Assembly (NCBI GenBank): GCA_977006965.1
Contig: OZ345352.1
Coordinates: 4,154,001-4,218,000, forward strand
Length of the DNA stretch: 64,000 bases
Direction of reading: 5' to 3'
Source: Phymatolithon calcareum
Taxonomy: Eukaryota; Rhodophyta; Florideophyceae; Hapalidiales
A program made the translations under genes and the position numbers. The first letter of the stretch is position 1, and each line of letters opens with the position of its first letter. Under the pieces are notes generated by a model. That model searched no databases. It was not told the origin of the DNA and saw only the letters and a list, made by a program, of their open reading frames with translations. This document shows, one piece after another, positions 11,228-20,992 of this stretch.

Positions 11228-11497
11228 TGTAATCACTGGGAGTCTTAAGATAAGGAATGGGTTTATCTTGAAAAGGGGTGATCTCTCTCCGATGAGAAGA
11301 TGAGATGAGATGAGATGCTCCAGTCTAAGGTGCGATTTAGGATCGCCGCTTAAATAGAGCAGGGGCGAGAAATGCACACCCTGTACAAAGAGGGGGAGCA
11401 CTAACAGACACTACTCTAACAATCCCAATTGGTTGGTATGTTCTCCCTGATAGTGTAAGTGTCCCTCCTTACGCTCGTGCAACATTGCGTGTCTACA
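11228..11497 (-). repeat. LTR of the miniature element (3' LTR in element sense)
   Basis: 270 bp, same sequence by eye as 12382-12651. Contains an ATGAGATGAG microsatellite run and a TTAAATAG AT-rich box. Related along its ends to the solo LTR at 24668-24918. Confidence 0.9.
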
Positions 11498-11522
11498 GTG
11501 CCCCATACACTCGAAGAGTGTA

Positions 11523-11948
11523 TTAATCATTGATGCGCAATGTTTGCTTGGCCTTCTTCGCCAGCTTTTTCTTGCGTGTATTGGACCCCGTCCTTCTTCG
11601 CCAGCTTTTACCGACCTTGATTTGGACCCCGTCCTTCTTCGCCGCTTTTTCCGGCCTTGGTTTGGACCCCGTCCTTCTTCGCCGCTTTTTCCGACCTTGA
11701 GTTGGACCCCGTCCTTCTTCGCCGCTTTTTCCGACCTTGAGTTGGACCCCGTCCTTCTTCGCCGCTTTTTCCGACCTTGAGTTGGACCCCGTCCTTCTTC
11801 GCCGCTTTTTCCGGCCTTGATTTGGACCCCGTCCTTCTTCGCCGCTTTTACCGACCTTGATATGGACCCCGTCCTTCTTCGCCGCTTTTCCCGGCCTTGA
11901 TTTGGACCCCGTCCTTCGTCGTCGCTTTTGCCGACCTTGAGTTTTCAT
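11523..11948 (-). CDS. Basic repeat ORF of the miniature element
   Basis: ATG-started frame of 141 codons, very rich in Lys, Arg and Gly. It is generated by a 40-bp DNA repeat, so successive units are read in all three frames and give three alternating basic peptides (KKRRRRTGS, EKAAKKDGVQ, GKSGEEGRG). In the element it lies downstream of the gag remnant. Whether it is translated is unknown; a basic protein could bind RNA, or the repeat could simply be filler that keeps the RNA at packaging length. Confidence 0.4.
   Translation of the reverse strand: MKTQGRQKRRRRTGSKSRPGKAAKKDGVHIKVGKSGEEGRGPNQGRKKRRRRTGSNSRSEKAAKKDGVQLKVGKSGEEGRGPTQGRKKRRRRTGSKPRPEKAAKKDGVQIKVGKSWRRRTGSNTRKKKLAKKAKQTLRIND
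11541..11943. repeat. 40-bp minisatellite, about 10 copies
   Basis: Units share the phrase TTGGACCCCGTCCTTCTTCG followed by a T-run and CCGACCTTGA. Differences are point changes such as CCGACC to CCGGCC. The unit length of 40 is not divisible by three, yet no unit creates a stop on the minus strand. Confidence 0.9.
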
Positions 11949-12003
11949 ATTTTTTCTGTCCCGCGAATATCATTTGTGTTTTTTTCGCAACAATCGAAGT
12001 CGC

Positions 12004-12315
12004 TTAGGAAGTAAACTCCAGAATCCTTGCCGCCGCATGTTCGGTGCGCATTGGCATTCGAAGACTGTGTAGAGCCTTCTCTCTTGTCGATGACTCTGTG
12101 TACGATACCACCGTCATCGCCGGGGCTTCCTTCTTCTTCTCGTTGACCTCATCATCGTACCGTTTCCTCGCCTTCAAAAACCTTGTCACAACTCTTGGGT
12201 CGAGACTCCGTAAAATCGGGTGGCTCACGGGTTGGAATAGCGCGGCGGTTGGTTGCCGATCGGTAGGTTGCGCGGACGAAAGACTTCCGCTTCCCATGGT
12301 TCGATGGTCATCCAT
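12004..12315 (-). CDS. Truncated Gag of the miniature element
   Basis: The ATG at 12315 gives about 103 residues. The segment SHPILRSLDPRVVTRFL, then ARKRYDDEVNEKKKE, matches the Ty3 element Gag at 17522 (SHPVLKSVDPVKVSAFL, ARERYENEVAEKKKE). The rest of gag and all of pol are absent. It lies just after the primer-site region in element sense, where gag should be. It could be a packaging signal kept as RNA rather than a working protein. Confidence 0.75.
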   Translation of the reverse strand: MDDHRTMGSGSLSSAQPTDRQPTAALFQPVSHPILRSLDPRVVTRFLKARKRYDDEVNEKKKEAPAMTVVSYTESSTREKALHSLRMPMRTEHAAARILEFTS

Positions 12316-12381
12316 TTCCAATTCAAACTTGGACAATCTTCGTCTTAACACTCAAACATTCTCCTGCAGGAAAGAAATTTC

Positions 12382-12651
12382 TGTAATCACTGGGAGTCTT
12401 AAGATAAGGAATGGGTTTATCTTGAAAAGGGGTGATCTCTCTCCGATGAGAAGATGAGATGAGATGAGATGCTCCAGTCTAAGGTGCGATTTAGGATCGC
12501 CGCTTAAATAGAGCAGGGGCGAGAAATGCACACCCTGTACAAAGAGGGGGAGCACTAACAGACACTACTCTAACAATCCCAATTGGTTGGTATGTTCTCC
12601 CTGATAGTGTAAGTGTCCCTCCTTACGCTCGTGCAACATTGCGTGTCTACA
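12382..12651 (-). repeat. LTR of the miniature element (5' LTR in element sense)
   Basis: 270 bp, same as 11228-11497. In element sense it ends in GATTACA and is followed directly by GAAATTTCTT, the presumed primer site. Confidence 0.9.
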
Positions 12652-12655
12652 AGTC

Positions 12656-14157
12656 AAGCCAGGAAAATCATCGACTCAGCTCTAGATGCATACATACGCG
12701 AGAACTATCGCTTCAATAAGGTTCAGCTGGGTTTTCGGAAAGACAGAAGCACTTATCTCGCTATACTCCGGGCAAAAAGTTCAATGAAAAAGGGCCATCC
12801 GTTCATGGCAGTTCTTGACCTATCCGCGGCATACGATAGTGTACCCAGGGATATCCTCATGAAGAGGCTGACGGAGAAACTTCCTCAAGAGATAACAAGG
12901 ATGGTTGCGTACCTGTTAAAACCATCGTGGGTCACATCAGCTGGAGACGAGACAGAAACGTGGTGTATCATCGACCGAGGAGTACCTCAAGGTTCCCCGC
13001 TTAGTCCATGCCTTTACAATATATTCATGGACACATTCGCAGAAGCCGTCTCCAAGACAGACAGGAACGTTTCAGAAAGCCCTGTGCAATTGTTCGCAGA
13101 TGATGTTCAGCTTCAAGCGAAGACAGGACGAGGAATGCAGAAACTTCTTGATATAGCGACCAGTTGGTCAAGCGAAAATGGCATGAAATGGAACACAAAA
13201 CCAGGAAAAAGCGAAGTTCTTAAGTACAAAGGACTTCAGAAGCACACGTTTTACTTGGCGGGACGAGAACTATATCAAGCCTGGAGACTCTCGTATCTTG
13301 GGGTAAGCATGAATAACAAGGGTGTTACGGATGACACGGCCTTAGCAAGAGTTCGAAATGCTGCAGGATGCATACATAAGCTTCGGGAGCTTGGAGTGAA
13401 TGTTCGAGGATTCAAACCGGAGACATGCATCAGGATCTTTAAGTCGCTAATCATCCCGAAATGGGAGTATGCGTTACACGTTACTCCAATGACAAATCGA
13501 TTGCTCTCGGCAATCGAGTCGGCAGAGGGCTTGTTCTACAAGAATGTTTTCGGAAAGTATGCCGAACACCGCCGGGACCGAATGCGAGTTCTGTGCCGAC
13601 TGGGACCACCAAAGATGAGGAGACGTCATCAAGCAGAAAGGTTTGCATTAAGCCTGGTAAGGCACAAAAAGCGCCTTGAAGAAACAGAAGAGTACGTTGG
13701 AAGAGATGAGGACGTAAAGGAAGCAATGAAGGATATTGAATATCTCAAGATGTATGAAGACTTGCGACAAGCCCTTCAGAAAGCCCAGGAGGGATCTGTC
13801 ACGAAGAAGAGGAGGAGAGAAGAAACAATTAAGGTATGGGAAAAGGAAGAAGAAGGCAGGTCAATGAAGATTCCTATTGAAGGCAAGCTACCAGGGATCC
13901 TTTACATAGGAGAAAGAACAACACGTTTAAGGTGCCTAAGGTTGACATTCAACCGAGCACCCCTTTGGAGGAAATCAGTGTTGGGTGCGTACTGTGGGAT
14001 TACCGCGGTGGTCGAACTAGTCGCCTTACAACGTACTCTAGCGTCATCGAAGATGAGTACAGAAATTGAGTTTGAGTGCAAGAGACTTACCGGAGCTCTT
14101 GTTGGGAGAGAAGTACGAATCAAGATCGTTTTGAGCAGCCAGATGACTATAGCGTAG
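12656..14157 (+). pseudogene. LINE-A ORF2, second half: RT and C-terminal region
   Basis: Continues the frame cut at 11223. RT motifs are intact: AVLDLSAAYDSVPRDIL, GVPQGSPLSPCLYNIFMD, LFADDVQLQ and RLSYLGVSM. A C-terminal region (CRLGPPKMRRRHQAERF, TFNRAPLWRKS) follows and recurs in the other LINE copies of the window, so it is a family feature. No RNase H domain is seen. Ends at a TAG near 14157, about 75 bases before the target duplication. Confidence 0.85.
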
Positions 14158-14231
14158 AGATTATGCAAGAGCTGCCCCGTTACTCCAAGGTGAGGCTTTG
14201 GGAGCTCTCAAAAATAAAATCATCAAATATC

Positions 14232-14243
14232 CCAAGACGAGGA
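14232..14243. repeat. Right target-site duplication of the LINE
   Basis: CCAAGACGAGGA, identical to 9976-9987. Confidence 0.85.
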
Positions 14244-14397
14244 GACGAAATCGTTTCCGGCGATCGCAGTCCAAGCGGACATTGATCCTAAGTAGGCACC
14301 GGACGAAAACGGCAAGTTCCCGGCGATATTCTTGTAAAACAGTACATTGGGGTCTATGTCGCACATCGCGTACGGATTTGACGTTGTCCAGTTAAGA
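14232..14397 (-). pseudogene. Displaced upstream exon part of the membrane/Sel1 gene
   Basis: Read on the minus strand in the frame of SSSW, this flank is open and gives protein-like sequence (PNVLFYKNIAGNLPFSSG, GSMSAWTAIAGNDFVSSSW). It joins without a frame change to KSVRDTRKRGKL at 9975 and below if the LINE and one duplication are removed. About 14403 a TAA closes the frame; a pyrimidine-rich CTCTCAG acceptor-like site lies just upstream (around 14440 on this strand), so an intron or a later stop mutation is possible. The true start codon was not found. Confidence 0.6.
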
Positions 14398-14704
14398 GGT
14401 TAAGATTTGAAGTCGGGATTCTTCTTGAACAAGTGTGAGCTGAGAGGTCAACAGAAAGAAGGTCGATGATATTGTAAAACGTCTTGGGGGCATGGAGTGC
14501 TGAAATCACGCTACATTAAAGCGTTCTACTGAGGCATTCTGTGGTCAATGAGTGCAGAGCATGAATTTGCCTTATGACGCTTTCACAGACAAGTGTGCCA
14601 ATGCAGGAAGAGAAGATGACTTTTTGCCATGTGATGCGTGGGCTGCGCTCGTTTCCTTGCTTGTATTGGAGAGACGGAGAATAATATCCCGTAGACAGCA
14701 ATAC
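14398..14704. other. No recognisable gene
   Basis: Upstream flank of the membrane/Sel1 gene. Apart from the acceptor-like site near 14440 nothing is recognised. Confidence 0.4.
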
Positions 14705-14800
14705 CAGTGTATCACTACACATGGTCCTACAGTACTCCCAAGCGTCAGCAGATGCGTTGCTAACTTTTAAAATAAAAATCTGCTCTTCTTCTTCATGCAT
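14705..14800 (+). mobile_element. LINE 3'-end fragment (family C)
   Basis: CAAGCGTCAGCAGATGCGTT then AACTTTTAAAATAAAAATCT and a CTTCTTCTTC tail. The same end occurs at 27716-27829 (plus) and about 23090-23165 (minus). Confidence 0.65.
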
Positions 14801-15840
14801 CCTATTGTACTGTGTAGCTCCCGAGGTTTTTAGGTCATCACCGTGGTAACCGTTTGGAAACCTTTATTAGAAAATCAAATTGGTAATCCCATAATTATGA
14901 TAGTAACCCCAACATGAAACAAAACGAACCAACAACAACGGTCCATGTGACACAGAAGGATTGTACGTATGGGTGTCTATGAAAAATTAACAAAATACTA
15001 AGATGCCAGTCAATCATCCTCGTTTGGATTGCAAAACTAGATCGAAAACTTACAGTTTCATGACATTTTGTCCAGAATGCGATAATTGGAAAAGGACTCG
15101 ACGATGAGGTCGTGCAGCATATTGTACACAACGTTGTATACAACTGCTTTATAGTATACAAGCTGGGAGAGAAGACAGAAGAAGATGAAAGAAGGCAGCA
15201 AGATGACTAGCTACCGTGAGCGTCCTAAATGGTTTCCAACCCGGGGCATCCCTTTGAAGGACGGCGATTGAAGATTGGCTATGTAGCGATATAGATGTTA
15301 AGCTTCCCCAAGGTCTGCACATTGTGCAGCTTGGGCAGCTGTTGTGACATCAAGTACCACTCGTATCTGTTAAGTCTACTGGAGCCGTAAGGATGTGGAG
15401 TTGTTTACCAGCTCTGATAAATCCCGCAATAAAAGAAAGAAAGAAAGAATAGTGTACAAAAACAGCGAAACGCTGCAGCCTTCATTAAATGAAGGCTGCA
15501 GCGTTATTTTTGTCTCGTGTTCCTGCTTCTATCATACCGAATGATTCACATCATAAAAACCGAGGAGCATCTGCATCAACCAAAGTTTCAACCTGATAAG
15601 CTCGGCAAACGAATGAACACAAAATATATGATAGTTACCTAGAAACTTAAACACCTTCCCCACCAGAGGAGGAATGATTGCATTACAACAGAAGAGCCTG
15701 GCTCGGGAAAGAAACCAAATGTGCGCTTCTGAGCGAAAATGGCACGGTGTCAACGTGGGCAATGATCACTTCCCTTATGCGTTATTAACCGAATTGTTGA
15801 AGCCTTTTTGAGTGCAGTCAGTTCGGATACTACGGCTATC
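14801..15840. other. Non-coding; possible LINE tail and a strong hairpin
   Basis: No coding signal. At about 15425-15449 CGCAATAAAAGAAAGAAAG resembles the tail of the intact LINE (CGCAATAAAGAAGAAAGAA), suggesting another short 3' fragment. The hairpin at 15469-15505 is listed separately. Confidence 0.4.
15469..15505. repeat. Perfect inverted repeat, 18-bp arms, 1-base centre
   Basis: AACGCTGCAGCCTTCATT, A, then the exact complement, followed by ATTTTTGT. The shape recalls a terminator hairpin, but in nuclear DNA a snap-back repeat is the simpler description. Confidence 0.9.
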
Positions 15841-16228
15841 AGAGGGGCCTTCTTGAGAATTCATCAAAATCGCGGCATAGACCCAGTCAAAAAAGTCCTC
15901 ATTACCAGTCATTATTTCGTGGACTGGTTACGAGGACGCGGCATAGGTTTTCAGTGGCTGAGTGTTGATTTGCAAACTTTCGCTTCAGACGTTTTTGCAC
16001 AATTTTGAGCAAAAACTTGAAACATCACGAAAAGTTTGGTTGAAAAGCAATTCCACTTCCGAAAACTATAAATCGTTATGAGAAAGAATGTCCCATAGAT
16101 GAGCACATCAGCCACGCCAAACCTATGCCGCGTCCTCATTACCAGTGAAAATATTTGGGACTGGATTTGAGGGCTTTTCCAGACTGGTACTGCGGACGCA
16201 AAAATCGAATTCTCAAGAACATCCCTCT
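15841..16228. mobile_element. Foldback/MITE-like element, 388 bp
   Basis: The two ends are imperfect inverted copies of about 125 bp: AGAGGG..TTCTTGAGAATTC outermost, then GAGGACGCGGCATAGGTTT further in. Within the left arm GTCCTCATTACCAGTC also pairs with GACTGGTTACGAGGAC, so each arm can fold on itself. No coding capacity. Both ends are bordered by ATC, a possible 3-bp duplication, but this is weak. Confidence 0.7.
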
Positions 16229-17167
16229 ATCAACTTGGCACTAAGCGGATGTTATGTGCTTAGCTTTTCAAACGAAAGGCAATGTCCAGGTGTACGGCAG
16301 AGATATTAAGCTGCTTGAGGGGCGGAATTGGAAACTGTAAAAAGAAAAGAAAGAATAAAATCTTGATTTCTTCCAAAGCTTGGAGAATGAGAAGCTTAGA
16401 GATGAAAGCATGTACAAATCGGGATAGGCACGATAGGATCTTTGACGAAATCTCTTTTGGATGCCTGGCCATGAGTCCACAATCTACTGTAAAACCGAGT
16501 ACTGGACAAGGAAGTGGCTTAATGTTGACTGATACACATTATTCACAGTTCAGTGCAGTGCATTCAGAAATCACACGTTTACCTCCTACTTATTTAAAAA
16601 TAATCAAACTTCTACCTCGAAACGAAAACTTCTCTTCAATTATTTGACTCCACTTGAATGACTGAATAATCTTCCTTGCCAAGCAACTTCACTCGCTCGC
16701 TCGTTGTCTTCAATCCAGTAGGAAGCGACAGCTTTTAACATAGAAGTTGGAGATGCGGGGTTTCAGATAAGCTCTACGCGAAGCTCGATTTTGTGGTCTA
16801 TTTCCAAGAGCAAGAATCACCGCACTTGAAAAACACTCAATCTCCTGCCTGGTAAGAAGCAATTGCTTTTGGAGCAACGTCTAACCTAGCTGGACGTAGG
16901 TAATGAAGCTAAAAATCAAGTTTTGGAGTGCTAAAATGTAATGTGCAGTTCGAATTGGAGTCATTTTTCATGCCGTCCAGGGACGGCACTGAACGTTTAT
17001 TCGGTCTCTGGCGAATTGAACAAGTTTTGCTGATGTACTTGTACAATTCGGACTACCCGCACAACTATAGGACCGCTCAGTCCAGTTGTTGGACCTGTTG
17101 CATTTCATCCAATCTCTACGTCAATTTCGATACGAACTTCGATCAAACAGTGCAGCAACCTGTTTTC
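16229..17167. other. No recognisable gene
   Basis: Short ORFs only; one of 82 codons at 16928 runs into the Ty3 LTR and has no family match. Confidence 0.4.
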
Positions 17168-17171
17168 AAGA

Positions 17172-17450
17172 TGTAGATATGGGACGATACCAAGCGTTCG
17201 CCAAGCAAGGAGCAGAGCGACACTTAAGAGGTAACCCATAATTACGGGACATTTACTTACGCAACCAGGGCAAAAGACTGGATTGCGTGGATAAGGTAAT
17301 TGATAGATTTAGGGTATTGTAAAAGGCTATAAAAGCCAGCCCTTCCAGCCTGTCATTGAGAGGGAGAGGCATCGGGCTTTTGAGAAGCATGTGTTGTGAT
17401 TAAGGACTGTCTCCCCTCAGTTCTTTTGCAGGGCTTAGTGGGCGTCTAAA
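17172..17450 (+). repeat. 5' LTR of the Ty3 element
   Basis: Begins TGTAGATATGGG and ends GGGCGTCTAAA rather than in CA. Contains GGCTATAAAAGCC, a TATA box, about 110 bases before its end, which fits a U3-R boundary there. Confidence 0.9.
17321..17333 (+). promoter_or_regulatory. TATA box in the Ty3 LTR
   Basis: GGCTATAAAAGCC, present in both LTRs; likely core promoter for the element RNA. Confidence 0.6.
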
Positions 17451-17466
17451 GAAATTTCTTCGGTTC
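17451..17466 (+). promoter_or_regulatory. Presumed primer-binding region, not a standard tRNA site
   Basis: GAAATTTCTTCGGTTC follows the LTR directly. Canonical sites start with TGG, the complement of a tRNA CCA end; this one does not. The first ten bases are conserved in the miniature element, so the position is functional. Priming may use an internal part of an RNA or self-priming. Confidence 0.55.
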
Positions 17467-17521
17467 TTTCCCCCGCGGGGATATATCAGACAAAGCCTAG
17501 CAGAAGAGGTGACAAGGAAAT

Positions 17522-20500
17522 ATGTCGGATCAGAACGAAACCGATCAAGACCGTACTGGAAATGGAACTCAAAGCGCATGGAGCGTCTTTGCACCCATAA
17601 GTCATCCAGTGTTGAAGAGCGTGGATCCCGTCAAAGTCTCAGCGTTTTTGCGAGCAAGGGAGCGCTATGAGAATGAGGTAGCTGAGAAAAAGAAGGAAAT
17701 GCCTTCACTCTCAAAGGCAAGCTACAAGATTTCTGTCGATCAAGGGTTGTTACGTAACATGCATTTCTTAGGCGAGCTTGAGAGCGTGGCGCCGGGAAAA
17801 GAATTGGCAAGATTAACGGCAACCGATATCGAGAAGTGGGTCAAGACATTGGTGGTCCGAGAAGACTCGTCTTTTGACCCAGCTATTGTTGAAAGAGCTC
17901 TAAAAGGGCTGAAGGTGCAAATGAAGATCGCTAACCCTAAGGCAAGGATGCTAGAGTATTGTAACGATCTTTTCAACTGCCTAGACTCTGTGGGCTACAG
18001 TTCGTTCAAAGACGACAACCCGAAGATGACGGTGAAATTAATACAGAAGCATCTGCATCCGAAGCACTTCAAAGCTACGATGCAAACAATGCTAGAGTAT
18101 CAGGAGTCACTGGAATCTGACCTCGGAGAGTATGTGCGAGTACTGTGCGAAGCGACAGTTAAGTACGAGAAGTACATGCGATTGGGGAGGACAGAGAATG
18201 AACAAAGCATCCCTACAAAAGGATCGAGGAGTGATTCAAAGCCTGAAAACAAGGCGCCACTCTGCTTAAATCCTATTTGTGCGAAAGAAGGAAAGCGTCA
18301 TTATGTTACCGGAAAAACACCAAAATGTGTCCGCACTGGCCCAGAGGAAGCCAAAAAGCTCATGAAAGCATATCGTGAGAAGAGAAAGGGCAAAGAAGGA
18401 GACGCACGCAAGGTCTCACAGCGTGAATCAGACAGTGCTCAAAATAGTACACTTATGAATGCTATGTTTGGGAAAAAGGTCGAACGCGTATTGTGTGCCG
18501 ACGGGGGCAGTGACATTAATCTCATGCCACTCGACCTATTTGCAGAGCTTCAGAAGAAGGAGGCTGTTATGGATGTGGAAGAATACAAGGTGCCTCGAAA
18601 ATACAATTTGGCACTCACCTCAGACAAGGAAGGGGAGGAAATATATTTTGAATGCGACAAGGAAGCTGTGTTGAATGTTAAATTGTACATTCGGCATGGT
18701 TGCTACTTGGAGTTGAGAAATATCAAGTGGTACATTGCGACTGGCCATGTACCGGATCCGCTACTTGGACGGCCAGTTTTAGAGGCACTGGGCATAAACA
18801 CGAAAGAGTTGCTGGAGGCCGCCACCGGAAAGATAGGAAATTCAGTCGATATTGCCGAGATCATGGGGCACCAGGACTATCCCGAGGGAAGTGTGGCTCG
18901 GATAATACAAGACGGGGTATTCCACAGTGATCGTGGAATGCCGAATGAAAATTTCAAAGGCGAAGACGAGTCGTGGTTGGAGCTCGGAAAAGATAAGCCA
19001 GGAGAGATCGACAGAGCTATTGACAAGGCTGTGCAGGATACAGTTGATAACGGCATCTCAGAAGGTGGACAGAAACGCCTTCGCGAGCTTCTCCATGAGT
19101 ACCGGGATATTTTACGCTTGCGATTGGGGAATGATCGGCATGCAGACGTGGAACCTATGAAGATAGAGCTCAAGGATAATGTACGGCCTGTTCGTGCCAA
19201 ACCTAGACGTTACACAACGGAAGGGAGAATATTCATGGAACGATATGTTGAGCGAGCGATTGAATACGGGTTCGGAAAAATCAACACTACTGCCAAATGG
19301 GTGGCCGCGCCGGTCTTGGTGAAGAAACCTGCGCCTGCGTTCTTCCGCCTCACTTTTGATTATCGAGCGATCAATGCTGCAACATTATCGGTGTCATGGC
19401 CGATGCCCCATTTGGACTCGGAATTGGCAGACCTGGCGGGAAGCAAACATTTCGCGACAATTGATTTCGTCAGCGGATACTGGCAGCTCCCTTTGGAGGA
19501 GAGCAGCCAAGAACTGTTATGCTTTATGACATCTAACGAAGTGGTGCAACGGACAAGGTGCACACAAGGGGCCAAGAACGCAGCGGCTAATTTTCAGTCG
19601 AAAATTGAACCCCTCTTTTCGACAATTCGGGACCAGCTCAAGGCGTGGCTCGATGATTTCATGCTGCATAACAAAACGGAAAATGGACTACTCGAAGGAC
19701 TACGGACGTTTTTTAAGATATGTCGTCAGCGTCATCTCAAGATCGGTATAGCAAAGTCGCATCTGTACCTAAAACAAGTGCACTGGTGCGGAAGACTCAT
19801 CGATGGAGGAGGGGTTCAGTTTGATCCAAGGAATATCAGCGGGTTACAGAAAATACACCTTCCTGTTACTGCAGGAGAGTTATGTGAGTACGTTCACTGC
19901 TTACAATGGATGTCTACCAGTATCCCAGACTTTCAGAACAGGATTGAGCCGATGCGAAAGGTACTAGAAGAGGCGTACAAGAAAAGCGGCTCCCGTACAA
20001 AGAGATCGGTTCAGAAGATCACGCTGGAAAGCTTAGGCTGGGGGAAAGAGCACAAGGCTCTCTTTCATGAGTTTCAGGAGCAGCTCCATAATATTGTCAA
20101 ACTGGCGCACAGGGATCCCACAATGGCCTTGTGTGTGTACACGGATGCTTCAGATGAATTCTGGGCCGGAGTTGTTACTCAATGCGAGAAAGAAGATCTT
20201 GACAAGCCAATCGAAGATCAGAGGCATTCACCTCTCGCGTTTCTGGGAGGTGCATTCACAGGATCGGAGGAGTGGTGGACTACGTTCGAGAAGGAGGCTT
20301 ATGCCATTTACCAAGTGTTCAACAAAATGGATTATATCCTGCTGGCAGAAAACGACACCCACATATTTACGGATCATCGCAACCGATTGTTTGTCTTCAA
20401 CCCTCTTGCTCTGGATTCAGCATTGGGTAGAAATGTTGTGCTCAAGGTCCAGAGATGGGGTTTATACCTATCCCGTTTCTCATATGGGATAGAGCATGTG

Positions 20501-20992
20501 GAAGGAGAGCGAAATGTCATGCCGGATATTATGACACGATGGTGGCGCGGCTACAGGGGCAAGAGCCTCGTAGTGAAGCGTGTGACACATCTTCTTCTAG
20601 AGCAGGATATTGTTGAATCTCCACTCTGCAAGGAATTTGAATGGCCTTCAATCGAAATGATCCACAGATCCCAGAGCGCATACAAAAAGGACGCGGGATT
20701 TAACTACAAGGTGGATGATGATGAGCTTGTAAGAATCAAGGGAAAGCTTTGGATTCCAGAAAGCGATGCAGAAATGCAGCTAAAAATCTTGGTCGTTGGA
20801 CATTGCGGACCAGCGGGGCATAGAGCAAAGGAATCTACATGCAGCATCATCAAAGAGAACTACATGTGGAAGACTATGGAAATGGACTGTAAGGAGTTTG
20901 TGAGGAGTTGCTTGCATTGTCTTACTGGAAAGACCGGACACAGAATTCCGAGGCCATTGTCAACCACTGTGCATGGCACTCGCCCCAATTAA
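17522..20992 (+). pseudogene. Ty3 Gag-Pol, up to the integrase zinc finger
   Basis: 1156 residues from an ATG. Gag comes first, with a Cys-rich motif CLNPIC..H..C near 245-270 (C-x4-C, an unusual spacing). An aspartic protease motif DGGSD lies near 326, where DSG or DTG is usual. RT follows with FRLTFDYRAINAAT and the catalytic WLDDF near 710, then RNase H with VYTDASDEFWAG near 873, then the integrase HHCC finger (VGHCGPAGH, CLHC) near 1100-1140. A TAA at 20990 stops it inside integrase; the frame continues VIHFDFLYMG beyond, where the family normally has a charged residue, so this is a single nonsense change. Gag and Pol share one frame. Confidence 0.9.

Larger units (their letters stand above)
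11228..12651 (-). mobile_element. Miniature LTR retrotransposon, 1424 bp, non-autonomous
   Basis: Two LTRs that look identical (11228-11497 and 12382-12651, 270 bp each, TGTA...TACA) bound an 884-bp interior. In the minus sense the 5' LTR is followed by GAAATTTCTT and the 3' LTR is preceded by ATGGGGCAC; the large Ty3 element at 17172 has the same two words in the same places. The interior keeps only a gag N-terminus and a 40-bp tandem array. It is best explained as a deletion derivative parasitising the Ty3 family. Identical LTRs imply very recent insertion. Confidence 0.9.
11224..12655. repeat. 4-bp target duplication (AGTC) flanking the miniature LTR element
   Basis: AGTC stands at 11224-11227 and 12652-12655. 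The uninterrupted order TTAAGTCAAGCC is confirmed by the empty site in the second LINE-A copy near 51043. The Ty3 element and the solo LTR at 24668 also have 4-bp duplications. Confidence 0.85.
9988..14231 (+). mobile_element. 5'-truncated LINE (family A) inserted in the membrane/Sel1 gene
   Basis: Starts inside the endonuclease (KAFQVVVANVMDIAVSV, also in the longer copy at 49537) and ends with an A-rich tail (CAAAAATAAAATCATCAAATAT) next to the duplicated CCAAGACGAGGA. Without the nested LTR element it is about 2.8 kb. It is inserted antisense to the host gene and separates the coding of residues before SSSW from those after. Confidence 0.9.

Noticed and set aside
11523-11948. Histone-like or nuclear host gene
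   Set aside because: The frame is created by a 40-bp tandem repeat inside a mobile element.
15469-15520. Rho-independent terminator (hairpin plus T-run)
   Set aside because: Nuclear eukaryotic context and no gene ending there; kept as a palindrome only.
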